57,846 nt of DNA from Phlegmacium glaucopus. Lineage: Eukaryota > Basidiomycota > Agaricomycetes > Agaricales > Cortinariaceae. A program made the translations under genes and the position numbers. The stretch covers positions 88,123 through 145,968 of the forward strand of contig MU129998.1 of the NCBI GenBank assembly GCA_015039465.1, in the 5' to 3' direction. The notes beneath the pieces are model-generated. The model ran no database searches. It saw only the letters and a list, made by a program, of their open reading frames with translations, and had not been told where the DNA came from. Position 1 is the stretch's first letter. The number at the start of each line of letters is the position of its first letter. Of the stretch, positions 22,792 through 33,981 are shown one piece after another.

Positions 22792-23506
22792 ATGTCTATC
22801 GAAACCGGACAGTATAATATCGTAAACGTTTGGCAGCATAATCTTGCCCACCTTCCTGCCTCGAACGATGGCACTCCTCTTGCCGGTAACCCCGAGAAGA
22901 ACGATTTAAAAGAAAGAGTGAGTCTCATTAATCCATCATTACCTATCCCATGGACTCTACAACCCAAAATATTCCAGTGGAATGTTAAAAATTTAGGAAA
23001 TGGCAACTACACCGTCAAGAGTGCGAGTAACAACATGTTCGCCTTTGCGGGTAATCGTGCAAGGGAGGGTGCTGTTATCAAGGGGAGTTCTTCTTCTCAG
23101 GAATGGGTCATTAAGGAGACTCGAGTCCAGGGACAGTTCAGGTAAGAGGCAGATTGAAATACTAGCGCAGACGAGTTAACGCTAATTTTTTGTTGAAGTA
23201 TTATTGCTTCTGACACTGGCTTGTTCTGGGGACTTGTCGACGACCGAACTGGCACTCCTGTAGGCCTATCCCTGATGTAGGATCATCGCCTTCACTCATT
23301 TTTCTTAGGTTGCTCTCGCAAGCACTGTTTCAGACTGCCGCAATGCCTGGTATTTTCAGAAACGTACAGAATACAAGGAGGTCAAGGTTGATGTTAAGCC
23401 ACCTCCCAAGACATACGTTCAGCCACAGGCTCCACCTCCCGGGTACTATAATCCAGCTGGAGGTGAGGAGTTCGGCCCAAATGTCCCAATCCCGACTTGG
23501 AGGTGA
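22792..23506 (+). CDS. Beta-trefoil protease-inhibitor/lectin-like protein, copy 2, with Pro-rich tail
   Basis: Exons 22792-22917, 22978-23141, 23199-23259 and 23309-23506, all GT-AG, give 182 residues. The core (MSIETGQYNIVNVWQHN, GNYTVKSASNNMFAFAGNRA, TGLFWGLVDDRTGTPV, CRNAWYFQK) parallels copy 1 exon by exon. Unlike copy 1 it continues about 40 residues past the trefoil with a Pro-rich tail (VKPPPKTYVQPQAPPPG). It is divergently oriented to copy 1 with a shared, partly duplicated promoter region, so the two may be co-expressed. No secretion signal. It could be a serine-protease inhibitor or a carbohydrate-binding trefoil. Confidence 0.82.
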
Positions 23507-23877
23507 TCAGTACGACCCAAATATTCCAATCCCAAGTTACAAGAGAACAATTTTGTTTATATATTCAACGATGTATGGCCATTAGTAGAAAATGTACGAT
23601 ACTTTACATGGGAGAGAAGCCTGGATCACATTTAAAGCCTCTGACCAGGAGTTATTGGCGATCATACAATATCTTTCTTGGATTTCAGGACTGCGACAAT
23701 ATAGGACTGCGACAATATAGGACAATAGCGAGGAAAGATAGCCATTAAGACCTAATCTAGTCTGTGCTGATGAGACCACTCGGTTTGTAGGCCACTGGCT
23801 CGGAGCCCGGGTTTTGAGGTTCTGTAGCAGATGGGAGTGTGAACATTTTCAGGAGAGCTGGGCGCAGAGAAGTGTGG
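23507..23877. other. Spacer, no gene
   Basis: Holds a short tandem repeat (AGGACTGCGACAATAT twice near 23687-23720) and nothing else recognisable. Confidence 0.5.
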
Positions 23878-24656
23878 CCAGTGTCACCCGCAACTCCTGG
23901 GTTTCCACCACGGCTTACTTGTTGTGTTAGGTTCAGCGTGGATTTTCACGAACATTTAGTCGTCAAATGTAAAAATATTACGAGACCGCGCAAGGTGCCG
24001 ATGTCAATTATAAAGGCAGATGAAAATCTGCGTGGCGTGCGTGCGACGAGCGTGCGACGAGCGTGCAGCATTTTCACGCTTGGCATGAGGGTGGCCAAAC
24101 CGAAACTGAATTGGACGAGGAGTCCAAACTCATGAAATAGCCGGCAGGACCACTAGAAGGTGGACCTAGTAATGCAGAGACAATCGCCGAACGCGCGGTG
24201 TCAGGGAGTGGATCGCATCCTCATGCGTGGCACTGTTCTGGAGGCAAGCAAAAGTCTCCAAGCCGAACGTAGCAGCCACAACCATGTCATTTTTCTCCAA
24301 TGTTTGCATTAAGTCGCTCGCGACTTCGGTGAAGTTCATGCTTGGTTGCGCTACCAATGAATCGTCAAGGTTGCTCAACGTGGAACTCCCTACTCCCAGT
24401 CGAGAAAGAGCAGCGAGGGGATCACAGGAAGGTGATGGCGACGGTGGTATGAGATTTGTTGGCGATGTCTGGTACAGGGTTCGGCGTGGAATCTGGAGGA
24501 GTAGTAGGCCCTGAGTTCTCGGTACGAGTACGAACTGCTCTCATCTTAGCTCGCATAGTGGCAGGGTCGTTAGTGGATTCACAAGTGATGCCTCAGATAA
24601 TGGATTTTTGGCACGAATGTTGCAGATTGCATTTCACTTTGGCTTTAACGCATGCC
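23878..24656. repeat. Large imperfect inverted repeat, right arm
   Basis: Partner of 20485-21222. It starts with a relic of the last exon of an inhibitor-like gene (CGCAACTCCTGGGTTTCCACCACGGC near 23890-23915), so the duplicated unit once contained a third inhibitor-like gene end. An extra about 100 bp near 24480-24585 is absent from the left arm. Confidence 0.85.
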
Positions 24657-25209
24657 GCGCAGGACTTGCGACGTGACCGTCTGTTATCATACTTGTGAGC
24701 TTCAGTGCAGTACATAAACGGTTGCAGTTTACCTTTTACCACGTCTTCTTTGTGTCACGTCAGGAGGTCGCTATTAGGAACTCACAAGTCTGGTCAAATA
24801 ACAACATAAGATGAAGAAATTGAGGACGCGTGTTGAGACTCACTTCACACTGGTAAATTCTCTCGTTCATGTCTATCGTGCCCTCAGCTTGACTAAACTT
24901 ATTGCTTGACAATGATATTGGGACTCTCGGGATCGTATGTATCGATCGAGATGTGTCTTGCGAGTGAATGTCGCAGACACATCGAGCAAGCCTTTTGTCC
25001 CAGTTGTATCTCAAGGGGGAGATTGTCGTGATAAGGCAGGCACCCAAATCTGTTCGACTTCATGGAGTATTATCCTTCAAATTGATAACGAAGGATTGCA
25101 GCATACTCTGCCTACAGAGGTTCTCTCCATTTTGGGTTCCCACCAATGCCGAAGTTTTTGCCGAAGATATTTATTGCCTTCTTTCTCAAACACAACCACA
25201 CTGCTATAT
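24657..25209. other. No gene recognised; upstream region of the next copy
   Basis: Short ORFs only. The last part is presumably the old promoter of the HNH-like pseudogene. Confidence 0.4.
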
Positions 25210-25960
25210 ATGTACCAACAACCCACGCACGTCTTGTCCGAAAAATCTACTCGACAACACCGCAATGTCTTCATTTGGTGTACTGAGGAGCACGGCCTGG
25301 CCTTAGGTTAGTTGTTTTGACGTTTAACATCATCCAAAGTCGTCCTCAGATCCATATCCAGGCTGGCGTGACAGTAGTGACTCACCAATCACAGTTTCAA
25401 CAGCATATCGTTGGATAACTAACGCAGTTCTATACCAAGCTTCGTCTCGTAGTTGGCAGGAAGCCGAGAGATTTACTCTCTTCCCTGTCGAGGTTCGACC
25501 TAATTATGTGATAACGTATTCTGTCCACAAGTATGGTGCTGCGTTGTCGCGAGAATCTCAAGAAATCATTGCTCCTGGAGACTATGGCTTATATACCCAG
25601 GTAAGGCTACCCTTTGTGCACCATCACAACTAGCTGAACTTGGCTTGATATGCAGGACACCCCAGACTGTATGCTTACTTCTATCCGCTTTATTCGTTTG
25701 CGGGTATGGAGCGCGCGATGAAAAAAAAATGTCCGTCACTCTCTGCCAAGGTGCCTCATTGTTGCATGGAATTTGTTTTGCTCTCTCTGATGCGGAGCAG
25801 GCGTCCTTGGCCCCCTCTCTCATTCAACAAGAGGTCGCCAATGCAATTTTTCTGGAGTCGTGCCGAGCTGTGATTCTGATCCCCTGGTCGCAACGTGGGT
25901 ATTTCCGCTTTTCTTAGGTTATAAGGTAAGTGGTTCAATGTTTCAAATCATCGCATCGAG
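25210..25960 (+). pseudogene. HNH-like family protein, broken 5' copy
   Basis: Homologous to the intact genes at 45969-44582 and 48191-46809. Exon 1 is 25210-25306 (MYQQPTHVLSEKSTRQHRN) and exon 2 is 25362-25600. Compared with the intact copies, exon 2 has lost one base near its end (TATACCCAG versus TATACTGCAG/TACACTCCAG), which shifts the frame at the next junction. The fourth-exon equivalent has lost about 10 bases where the others read AFDRDRQC. Similarity ends near 25960, so the last two exons are missing. Non-functional relic. Confidence 0.85.
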
Positions 25961-27484
25961 ATTTGTGACTTAACTAAGCAGAATGTTTCGTTCGTCTGTC
26001 ATCTCTCGACCCACGAGATAGGGGTAACAATAAGCCGACGGGAAGACACGAACCCTCCAAATTCGAATCGTATCTTGTAGCCGAAACGGATATCTCAAAT
26101 TCCATTGTTCGGAAAGACGCATCATCCTGAGGGAAGGACAAGCAGCAAGGAAAGGAGATGGCTATTTTGTGTGTACGTCTTCTCTGCCAAAATGTCATTC
26201 AATATTCATTTACTGGCAATCTCAGGCACTAAACTACATATGGCTTCAACTTCAGCGGTCAGCAGCAGCAGCTTGCGCAGGGGAAGCCGCAGGGGAATTC
26301 GAATACACTGATGATTCACGGATCGATGAGGTGTGTTGTCATCGGCGTATCCTCAGGTCCTTTGCCGTTTTTAGCCAAAATCAAGTTCTGTTTCGTATTT
26401 GTTTATTCTCAGCGCTTCACCCCTTTTATATCGCTTCTTAGCTATTGATTCTGCATGGACTCTCTGGTTATCTCAGTAACAGGCTTTCTTTCGAGGACAT
26501 TCTGTTGTGAATCCTTGGTGGGATTGTGAGTATCATTCTTTTTTTTCCCTCCATTTTCGCAGCTTGAATTGGCTTTAAGTTAAGCTTCACGCTTCCGAGG
26601 CGCTTTTATTCTCTACCTTCAGGCAACCGATATGCCTCCAGTTCCTTTGCAATTACGCCTGTCCGCCCGCTGTACCCCTCTCTATGCTAGCGAAATTGTA
26701 ATAAATGATTTAGATTGAGCGGGGTGCCCAAGTCATAGCTCGCGCAAGCAGGATCGTCATATGCGACTTTAACACTGTCTCATTTTAATGGATTAATTTG
26801 TCCCCAGCTTCGACTCTCTACGGGTTTCCCGACTACAAGGAAATTTACAAGAGCCAAGAACTGGAGTTTGGGGGATGAAGGTGAGTATCGAGTATTCTGT
26901 GTCTTCGAACGTCCAAGTTTGAGATGTTACATCATTTAGCCCATCCATACACGCTCGCATCTATACCCTCTCCGTCGACGTTGTATCTTCCTCGTAAGCA
27001 AGATGCCTTTAACTTTTGTTGAAAGTTATAAGAAAATTGACGACAACGGGCTACGAAGGGAGAAAATCACATCTTTAGTCTGAGGGAGAGTTGTCTTTGT
27101 CTAAGTTTTTTGACTCGGTCTCTGCGCACGAGGTTCTATGTAGTTGACATGCATGTGAGTCAACGCTGTGCCAGATGTTAGTCTCAATTATACATCAAAA
27201 AAACAAAGCGAAACATTAGTGAGACCCGGGAAATTAATTAGTCATCATGTCTCCACAAAGCCTCACATAGTCTCAGTCTCACAAAGTTTCAGTCTCACAA
27301 AGTCTCAGTCTCACAAAGTATAAAGTATCACAAAGTGTAACCTTTCCATCACATTTGTCCTCCCATCTGGTTTTATCATTATTCATAGCCTCACAAGTGG
27401 GTCCCATTTTGCTTTTGCTGCTTTCCTGTACTCAATTTGTCCTCTCTTCCTCCAGTTATCTTTGCTGAATTCATCACTATCTGC
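25961..27484. other. No gene; 27255-27345 is a short tandem repeat
   Basis: About 1.5 kb without a supported ORF. Between 27255 and 27345 units of AGTCTCAGTCTCACAA type repeat four to five times. Confidence 0.5.
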
Positions 27485-28536
27485 ATGTCTCACCACCTGA
27501 GCTCTCCAACCACAGGAGATATCTCCCCATCACATAGTGATGGTCAAGGGTAACCCCGGGGTGGAATTAGGCTGACCCTTACCCTTACACTCCAAAAACC
27601 CTTACCCTTGGCTGAGGGTAAGGGTTTTGGAGGGTAAGGGTAAGGGTTTCTGAGGGGTTGGAGGGTAAGAAACCCCAGCAGGGTTTAGTGCAAGGGTTTG
27701 GTCCAAATCCTTCCTCAAGCTTTGTAATCCAAAGGAGCCTTCAAAGTAGCTATTATTTAAAACATGTTCAGGGTGTTAAAGGTGTTTAGCAATAGATTTT
27801 AAATGAAATAGAGAGGGTTTGACTAGTATTTTAAGCTACTGATTGTTGTGAAAGCAGTGAGGCCTCTTTAGATTGCTTTTTCTCTGATTTAAAGTCAATT
27901 TTATAGATACACAACAGTTAGATCACTCTGATATCAGAGAAATAAAAATTCCCAAAAATACCCTGACCCCTCCAGAAGGGTAAGGGTTTTTCAAGGGTCA
28001 AAAAATCTGTACCCTGACCCTGACCCTCCTTACCCTTACCCTTGTACCCCAGGGGTTTCCCAAACCCCTGCCCATCACTACCATCACAGAGCTCTCCCAT
28101 CATGCTCCCATCCCCTCCATCTGAGATGGAGGCCAAGTACTACTATAATGGTCTGCCCTCTGCCCCAGTCTTGGTTGCTCGTACTAGCACCACACCATGG
28201 GAGGAGCCCACAGGCCCAGAGGCATACCACACAGCCAAGGAGCTCCGCCCTGTCTTCAACCATGCACTTACAAAGGTCTGGGAAGGTAACCTGGCCCCCA
28301 AGGTCTTAGACCTTCTGGACTCAATGAAGGTACAATGGACTAGCATTGACATTGCCCGCATTGGAAACCCTGAACTTCAAAAGCCTTTCCCAGTCATCCT
28401 CTGGATTGGTGTCAGACCTGCATCTCTCTCTGGCTATAAAGGCCTTGATGTGGCCTCCCAGTGCAAGAAGCTTCTCATTGAACACCATATCACTGATGTA
28501 GATGTTGAAATCCGGGAGTCAATCATTACCCACTGA
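27485..28536 (+). pseudogene. Uncharacterised basidiomycete-type ORF split by a MITE
   Basis: The ORF starts MSHHLSSPTTGDISPS at 27485, is interrupted at codon 17 by a 546-bp hAT-like element, and resumes at 28089 in the matching frame, running to TGA at 28534-28536. Ignoring the element and one target copy, it would encode about 167 residues. The readable part has a Pro/Ser-rich start, then WEEPTGPEAYHTAKELRPVF, a helical region, and FPVILWIGVRPASLSGYKG followed by VDVEIRESI. This style matches a widely expanded Agaricomycetes family of unknown function whose members are usually much longer, so the 3' end is probably truncated too. Translation could restart at an internal Met (28102 or 28123). 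Confidence 0.6.
27535..28080. mobile_element. hAT-like MITE, 546 bp, with 8-bp target duplication
   Basis: Begins TAGTGATGGTCAAGGGTAACCCC and ends GGGTTTCCCAAACCCCTGCCCATCACTA, so the outermost TAGTGATGG are perfect inverted ends followed by imperfect ones. Flanked by CCATCACA on both sides (27527-27534, 28081-28088). Subterminal zones are arrays of CCCTTA / TAAGGG words. No coding capacity for a transposase. The 8-bp duplication and TAG-type ends fit the hAT superfamily. Confidence 0.88.
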
Positions 28537-30476
28537 TCTAGTTAATACTGTGTGTTATGATTTTCATCCTCTTCTACTTACATTTAATCATTCTCTCCTT
28601 GAACACATGCTTACTTTATTGTTTTAAGTTTACAAACATTTACTTCTTTTCTTTTACACATTTATGACTCACTGCATTTGCAGTCCTCTATTTTTATCTT
28701 AGCTATTATCCATCTTCAATCTCTCTCTCAAACCTAAGACAATACCAGTGAACAAACTAACACTCTTAGGCCCAGATTACTGTGAATGAAACTTGAAACA
28801 ACTGTTTACAATCAGAGTCACTCTGAATTGTTCTAAGTTGTAACAAAGGGTAGGGTGGATGGAGTGCTTATATTAAAATTTTGATTATAAAATTTTGCTT
28901 GGGTTTATGGTAAAGGGATTGAAAATGGCAGCCTTCAGTACTAATTTTGGTTAAGTCAATATGAATGAATACAAGACTGGCACTTATAAAATGAAAGATA
29001 GTGGAATCTCATTCACAGGAACACACCATTTCACAGTATAGCATAAAATCAGTACAAAAAGCTAAAATGTGTCTATTAAAATTCCCAAATCTTAATTGAA
29101 GTGTCAAACACATGTATCAAGAGCACATTTTTTGCAAAGAAATTGTGGCAGCAGTGATGGGTTCATTGTTATCAGAGGGGTTTGGGATTTCAATGTCTGA
29201 GTGGTCATCTTGATCTGAGAAGTCCTGCAAGCCAGATGTGGAGAGTAGGATTGACCTTACAGGGATCAAATTCAATGGAGCCTATTGTATCTTTCCCATA
29301 AAATAAAGTAGACATTAGATAGATGAATTGTTCAAAGGAAATGTACCACTGCTGGCACCAGGTGGTGTTTCCTTTAGAAAAACTTATTTTAGACCTGTTG
29401 TGTGATGTGTCATTTCCAAAAAAATTTCTCATGAAAACACAAAGTATGTCTAAAAGAAAAATTCTAAAAACTTATGATGTGTTTCTCATCTATTTCCCAA
29501 AGTAAAATTTTTTAAAGCATAAAATGTATTCTGCATTTATTTTTGGACAGAGTGCCAGAGGTCTGACTAGCACTGGCACCAGCCTTAACAACCAGCACCA
29601 GAAATGCTTATTCCTTAAAACACCAGAAAGTTGAAACAGTGGAAGATAAAGAATTGCATTATCATATAGGAAAGCAAAGATGGATAGGATGCTGGAGGTA
29701 TAACCAGCACCAACACTGGTCTAAATAACTGGCACTGGCAATATATATTTTAAAAACCACAGAGACAGTGCATTAAAGATATTAAATGTGATTTGTGTTC
29801 ATTTTTAAGCAGGAAAATCCCATTGGCATAAGGGAGAGGAAAGCAGTATAGCTGTGTCTTCAAAGCATCACCCAGGCTGGGAAGAGCTAACCAGTGGTAC
29901 CCCACCTTTTTTGTGGAAGTCCTGAGCACCATGTGGCTTATGTAATAACCCTAGCCCTAACTGTGGCCAAATGTTGGACACCCACAACCCAAAAATCTGC
30001 CAAAATCATCAAATATTGCCAAGGACCATATTTTGAGGTGAAAATAAAATTCCAGAAAGACACACTACTATTTGTAACTATTTTTATATTAAAAATTTGT
30101 TAAAAATAAGAATGAAAACTGTGAGGCTATGATCAGAGGAGGGTGTAATTATATCCCACCAGGGAGGCAAGAGGAATAAAACAGAATCTATTCTTCCCTC
30201 ATATTTTGGGATTTCAAAAAAGTAAAACCAGAGAACAATAGATCTGCTTCCTCTCTGGTTCTACTCTACTCAAAATGTGTTTGCAGTGGGAGGATCAGAG
30301 GCTGCTCGGCTCGCGTATGTAAGGGATGCTGGAAGATGCCTATCTTACACTCATTTCAAGTTACATTATAAGAACTACAACAACCTTGGGTTACAGTCTG
30401 AAATCCCGGGGACCCTTTTGCCCATGATACAAATATCAAAGACAGCCAACGCTAAAGCAACAGATCCAGAATTGTG
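28537..30476. other. AT-rich, no gene recognised
   Basis: Nearly 2 kb with only short ORFs. Scattered copies of ACCAGCACCA / TGGCACTGG words occur between 29560 and 29745, without clear array structure. Confidence 0.5.
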
Positions 30477-32867
30477 TTACAAGTTGGACATGGCGCGCAC
30501 AAGAAGTGGCATCTGATTTGAATTAGTTGGATCTGTGAGCAGTACAGGACGCAGGACACCACTGGTCGGTTTCGTTGCTACATCCTGAGCGGAAACTGCA
30601 AGTTCAAATTCAAAAGCCCGGATGAGCGTGAACAGCAGGCTTTTGATTCTATTCATACAAAGAAAGAAAATTTAGATTCGACATCGACAAAATATGACCA
30701 GAGACATGATAATACTCACTCAAAATTGAAAATCGATAACCGATACAAGCTCGGGGACCCCCAATAAATGTCATCATGTTCGCCCAGACTCCAGGGACAG
30801 ATGCTGCAGCATCCGGAATATTCACCCAACGCTCAGGTCTGAAAAGAAATCCGGTTAGATGACAATTGAGTACAAAATTTAAGGACGAAACTAACTTGAA
30901 CTCTGTGGAATCTTCGCCCCATATTGATTTATCTCGGTTGATGAAGAAAATAGGTACCGTTATTGATTGACCCTTTCTGACCCTATCCCACATAGATAAA
31001 TTTAGAATATAGTGGCATCAAAATTGAACCAACCACCAACCGAATTTCATTACGGACAACCCCTTTCCTGTCCGTGAACGGCTGGCTAAGAGGGATGCAA
31101 TCATTCTTCTTAGCAGCTCGTATAAGGGAAGGAATTGACGGATGAAGACGCAAAGTTTCGCGTACGACGGCGTCTAGATAAGGCAATCCATTCAAATCGT
31201 CCATTGTTGGATTATCGGTAGATACATCGGATACTTCTTGACGAAGTTTGGTTTGCGCCTGCTTATTTTGAGTCAGAGAATACAATGCCCATGTCATCGC
31301 GATGCTATGTCAAGATGTAGAACATGTTAATTTCGGATTGCAGAGTATTTGAGGAACGGACCCGTGTACCTTATTGTTTCGTGACCAGCTGTAATGAAAG
31401 TGGGGATCTCTGCGAGTATATTGAGTAAATACATCTGTCTAGAACGAGTTTTTATACACACGAGCCACCACATCTTCATCCTTCATCCGATGCGCTTCCG
31501 GTAGGTCTTGCATGGTATTGGCTTGAACCAATAGAGAAAGAATATCTTTGCGGCCCGACGATTTACTACGTTTATCGTCTTTAAGGGAAGCTTTACTTTG
31601 CCTCAGAAGATCAGATCCGATACGACCCATAACAGCAGAAGCCTTTTTCGTCGCAGCATCATTTGGTGCGGGCTGTAATCCTATGCAGATTAGAGGGCGA
31701 AAATGGGCTAGAGAGGAATACTGATACGAACTAAGAAACGCAGAGGAGGATACATCGCTTTTAGCATTGGGATAATACTGGGTTTCGCTCCCGCCTTGAA
31801 AATGGTTGAAAATGATTTTATAAGGTCATTTTTCTCGGGATCACTGGTGAGTGCATTGAATTTGTAATTGAATCCTAGGGATTTCAGTCTTAATAATATC
31901 AATTTCATCGTACGCAGGATGGGATCATTGTACCTGCAAGACCGATGATGTCAAGAGTTGTTCGACTCATCCATGAAAGGCACTCGATGGGAGCTACACC
32001 ATCATGCTTGACAATTTCTGTGCTCCAGATGTCACGTAGCTATAAAAAATTTCACAATTATGAGTTATACACATTCGATTAAGTGAAATATTGACCTCGA
32101 GTGCCTTTTCTAGGAAGATTACGGTCAGATCCCGTATCTGTTGTGGTCCGAACGCTGGATTCTATCTAATGATAAGCCATATAACACCAAATTAACGCGG
32201 CAGAACTGACCAAAATTTTCCGCTACTGCAGTATTAGAAGATTATTCTAGAACAAATCTTGACAAGATGCACACCTGATGTTTGTGGACGTCTCCTTCGA
32301 CAACTAGAACTCCTTTATACAATCTGAAAAATATGTCCCGATTCATACCGGAAAACACACCATTTCCAAACAGTTGACGCATGGTGTAACTGATCTCCTC
32401 GGATTTCGGATAGTCATAACTATTGAAAAGTATGTAGTTGATTGCCTTGAGATCGGTAGTCAGAAGACGAGATGTCTTTAGAAACGAAATGAGTTCAGTC
32501 GTTTTGCACTGATCGATTTGAATGATCAACGCACTCCGAGCACTCCTTTGAATTGGATCGTTGGTCCGTATTGGTTGAGCCAATCTTCCTGCAGCACGGA
32601 ATCATACTATTCGTAATGTATCCTTCACCGTTCAAGCAATGATGTATGGACTTTTGGACTCACTGATGCTGAGAGTTCTTTGAGATTTCCATATAGAAAA
32701 CTAGGGCTTGTGGGACCAGGAATATCGCGCGACGGAGAAGTCACTTCGTCGCGTATGAAAGTAGATATCTTGTAGATCCCATAAACCAAAAGGATACAAG
32801 CCAGGGATACTACAAGTTGAGCTGTGGTGACGTAAGAACCAGCAAGATTGGACAACATCGTGGCCAT
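30477..32867 (-). CDS. Cytochrome P450 monooxygenase, probably functional
   Basis: Thirteen exons on the minus strand: 32867-32664, 32588-32535, 32475-32372, 32323-32275, 32161-32096, 32039-31934, 31874-31732, 31672-31460, 31407-31370, 31304-31041, 30982-30896, 30838-30716, 30648-30477. Together they give 540 residues. An N-terminal membrane anchor is followed by the Pro-rich hinge [15 protein letters not shown]. The I-helix motif is AGHETI (320-325), ExxR is ETLR (375-378), PERW is at 444-447, and the heme loop [10 protein letters not shown] has its ligand at Cys474. Microsomal, heme- and NADPH-P450-reductase-dependent oxidation; substrate unknown. The exon 12 donor has lost one G relative to the other copies, so the frame holds only with a donor 3 bases further on (AGTGA|GTATTA). 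Family: multi-intron Agaricomycetes P450; subfamily not assigned. Confidence 0.87.
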
Positions 32868-33981
32868 TGGGAGAGAAGTACTGCGTTTGCTTTAATATTG
32901 TGTGCCGTTTGGTAATAGAAGTTATAAAATACATGCCGATGTCACGCACGATCTTCGAGCTTTGTGCCAGCCGCTCGAAGGTTGCTACTATGGGCCATAT
33001 GGCACGGCATTCTTGAGCTTATTTGATGACTGGGACACCTCATATGCCCTTCCTTACTTTGTTCAATAGATTGCCCGATGGCGTCGCTATCAGTGTGCAC
33101 CTCGGAAAGCCATTGTCTTTCAATCAATACCTTCGCACATTGTAGATAACTCAAATTCGAAACTGCCAGAATCCTGGCAAAATCCTGGTAGGATCCGAAC
33201 AAAATCTGCTAGGACTTGCTTGGACTGGTTCCAAATCATTGTTCTGCTCTGAACTCAGAATTTCATCGGACTGAGTCGGAGCCAACTTGAAACTCACCAA
33301 AAATCTAATCACATTCAAGTTGTATTCGAGTCCGAGCCAAGTCTGAGCAGAATTTGCTCGGCAACTGCTCGGAGTCGCTCGGAACTTTTCTCATCACGTG
33401 GTAGTGAAGTCAATCACAAGTTGAATATGTCACGGTCCTCTGAACAGACAAGTTATGACTCCGAGTCCTTAGGTTCAGGCCTTCTTCAAGGATCACCCAC
33501 AGAATCGCAACTTCAACGTTTCAAAATCATCATCAAACCTGACTTCGGCGACGCTACTTTCCATTTAATAAATACTCCTTCGGCTGGATGGTTTTCACTG
33601 ACAATCAGACTTCGGACTCATGTTTTGCGAGGATACCTTGGCCTCTTGCTGGAATCTTACCCCACCAACACTTCATTGTACGGGGACTCATCTATAACCG
33701 AAATGTTGCTCCCTGTGGAGATACTGAGAGTCAGCCCTGCCCAGCATCCGTAGGGTTGCATATCTCCATAGGTGCGGTACCGACAGAATAGTAGTCTTTG
33801 ATCTTCTACTACATCGGAGGCTCTGATAGTGCTCTCTCTAGTGCCGTTTTACCTCCTATACTCACATTACAAGACTTAAATTGACCACAAAACGGTTTTG
33901 ATCGGAATTTGGCAAGGATCATTCATAGTATGATGATGATTCCGAAAGCGGTAGCTTTACAAAAACAGCCTTAAGCGACGA
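32868..33981. other. Spacer between inverted P450 copies
   Basis: A plus-strand frame 33421-33753 (110 codons, FKIIIKPDFGDATFHLI) has no recognisable family. The zone 33180-33390 is a degenerate GAGTCGGAGC / CTCGGACTC-rich tract. Confidence 0.4.

Noticed and set aside
32475..32588. Apparent TGA stop after KGVLGVR in the minus-strand P450
   Set aside because: It lies in a GTGCGT...AAAG intron; the exons join in phase to [10 protein letters not shown].
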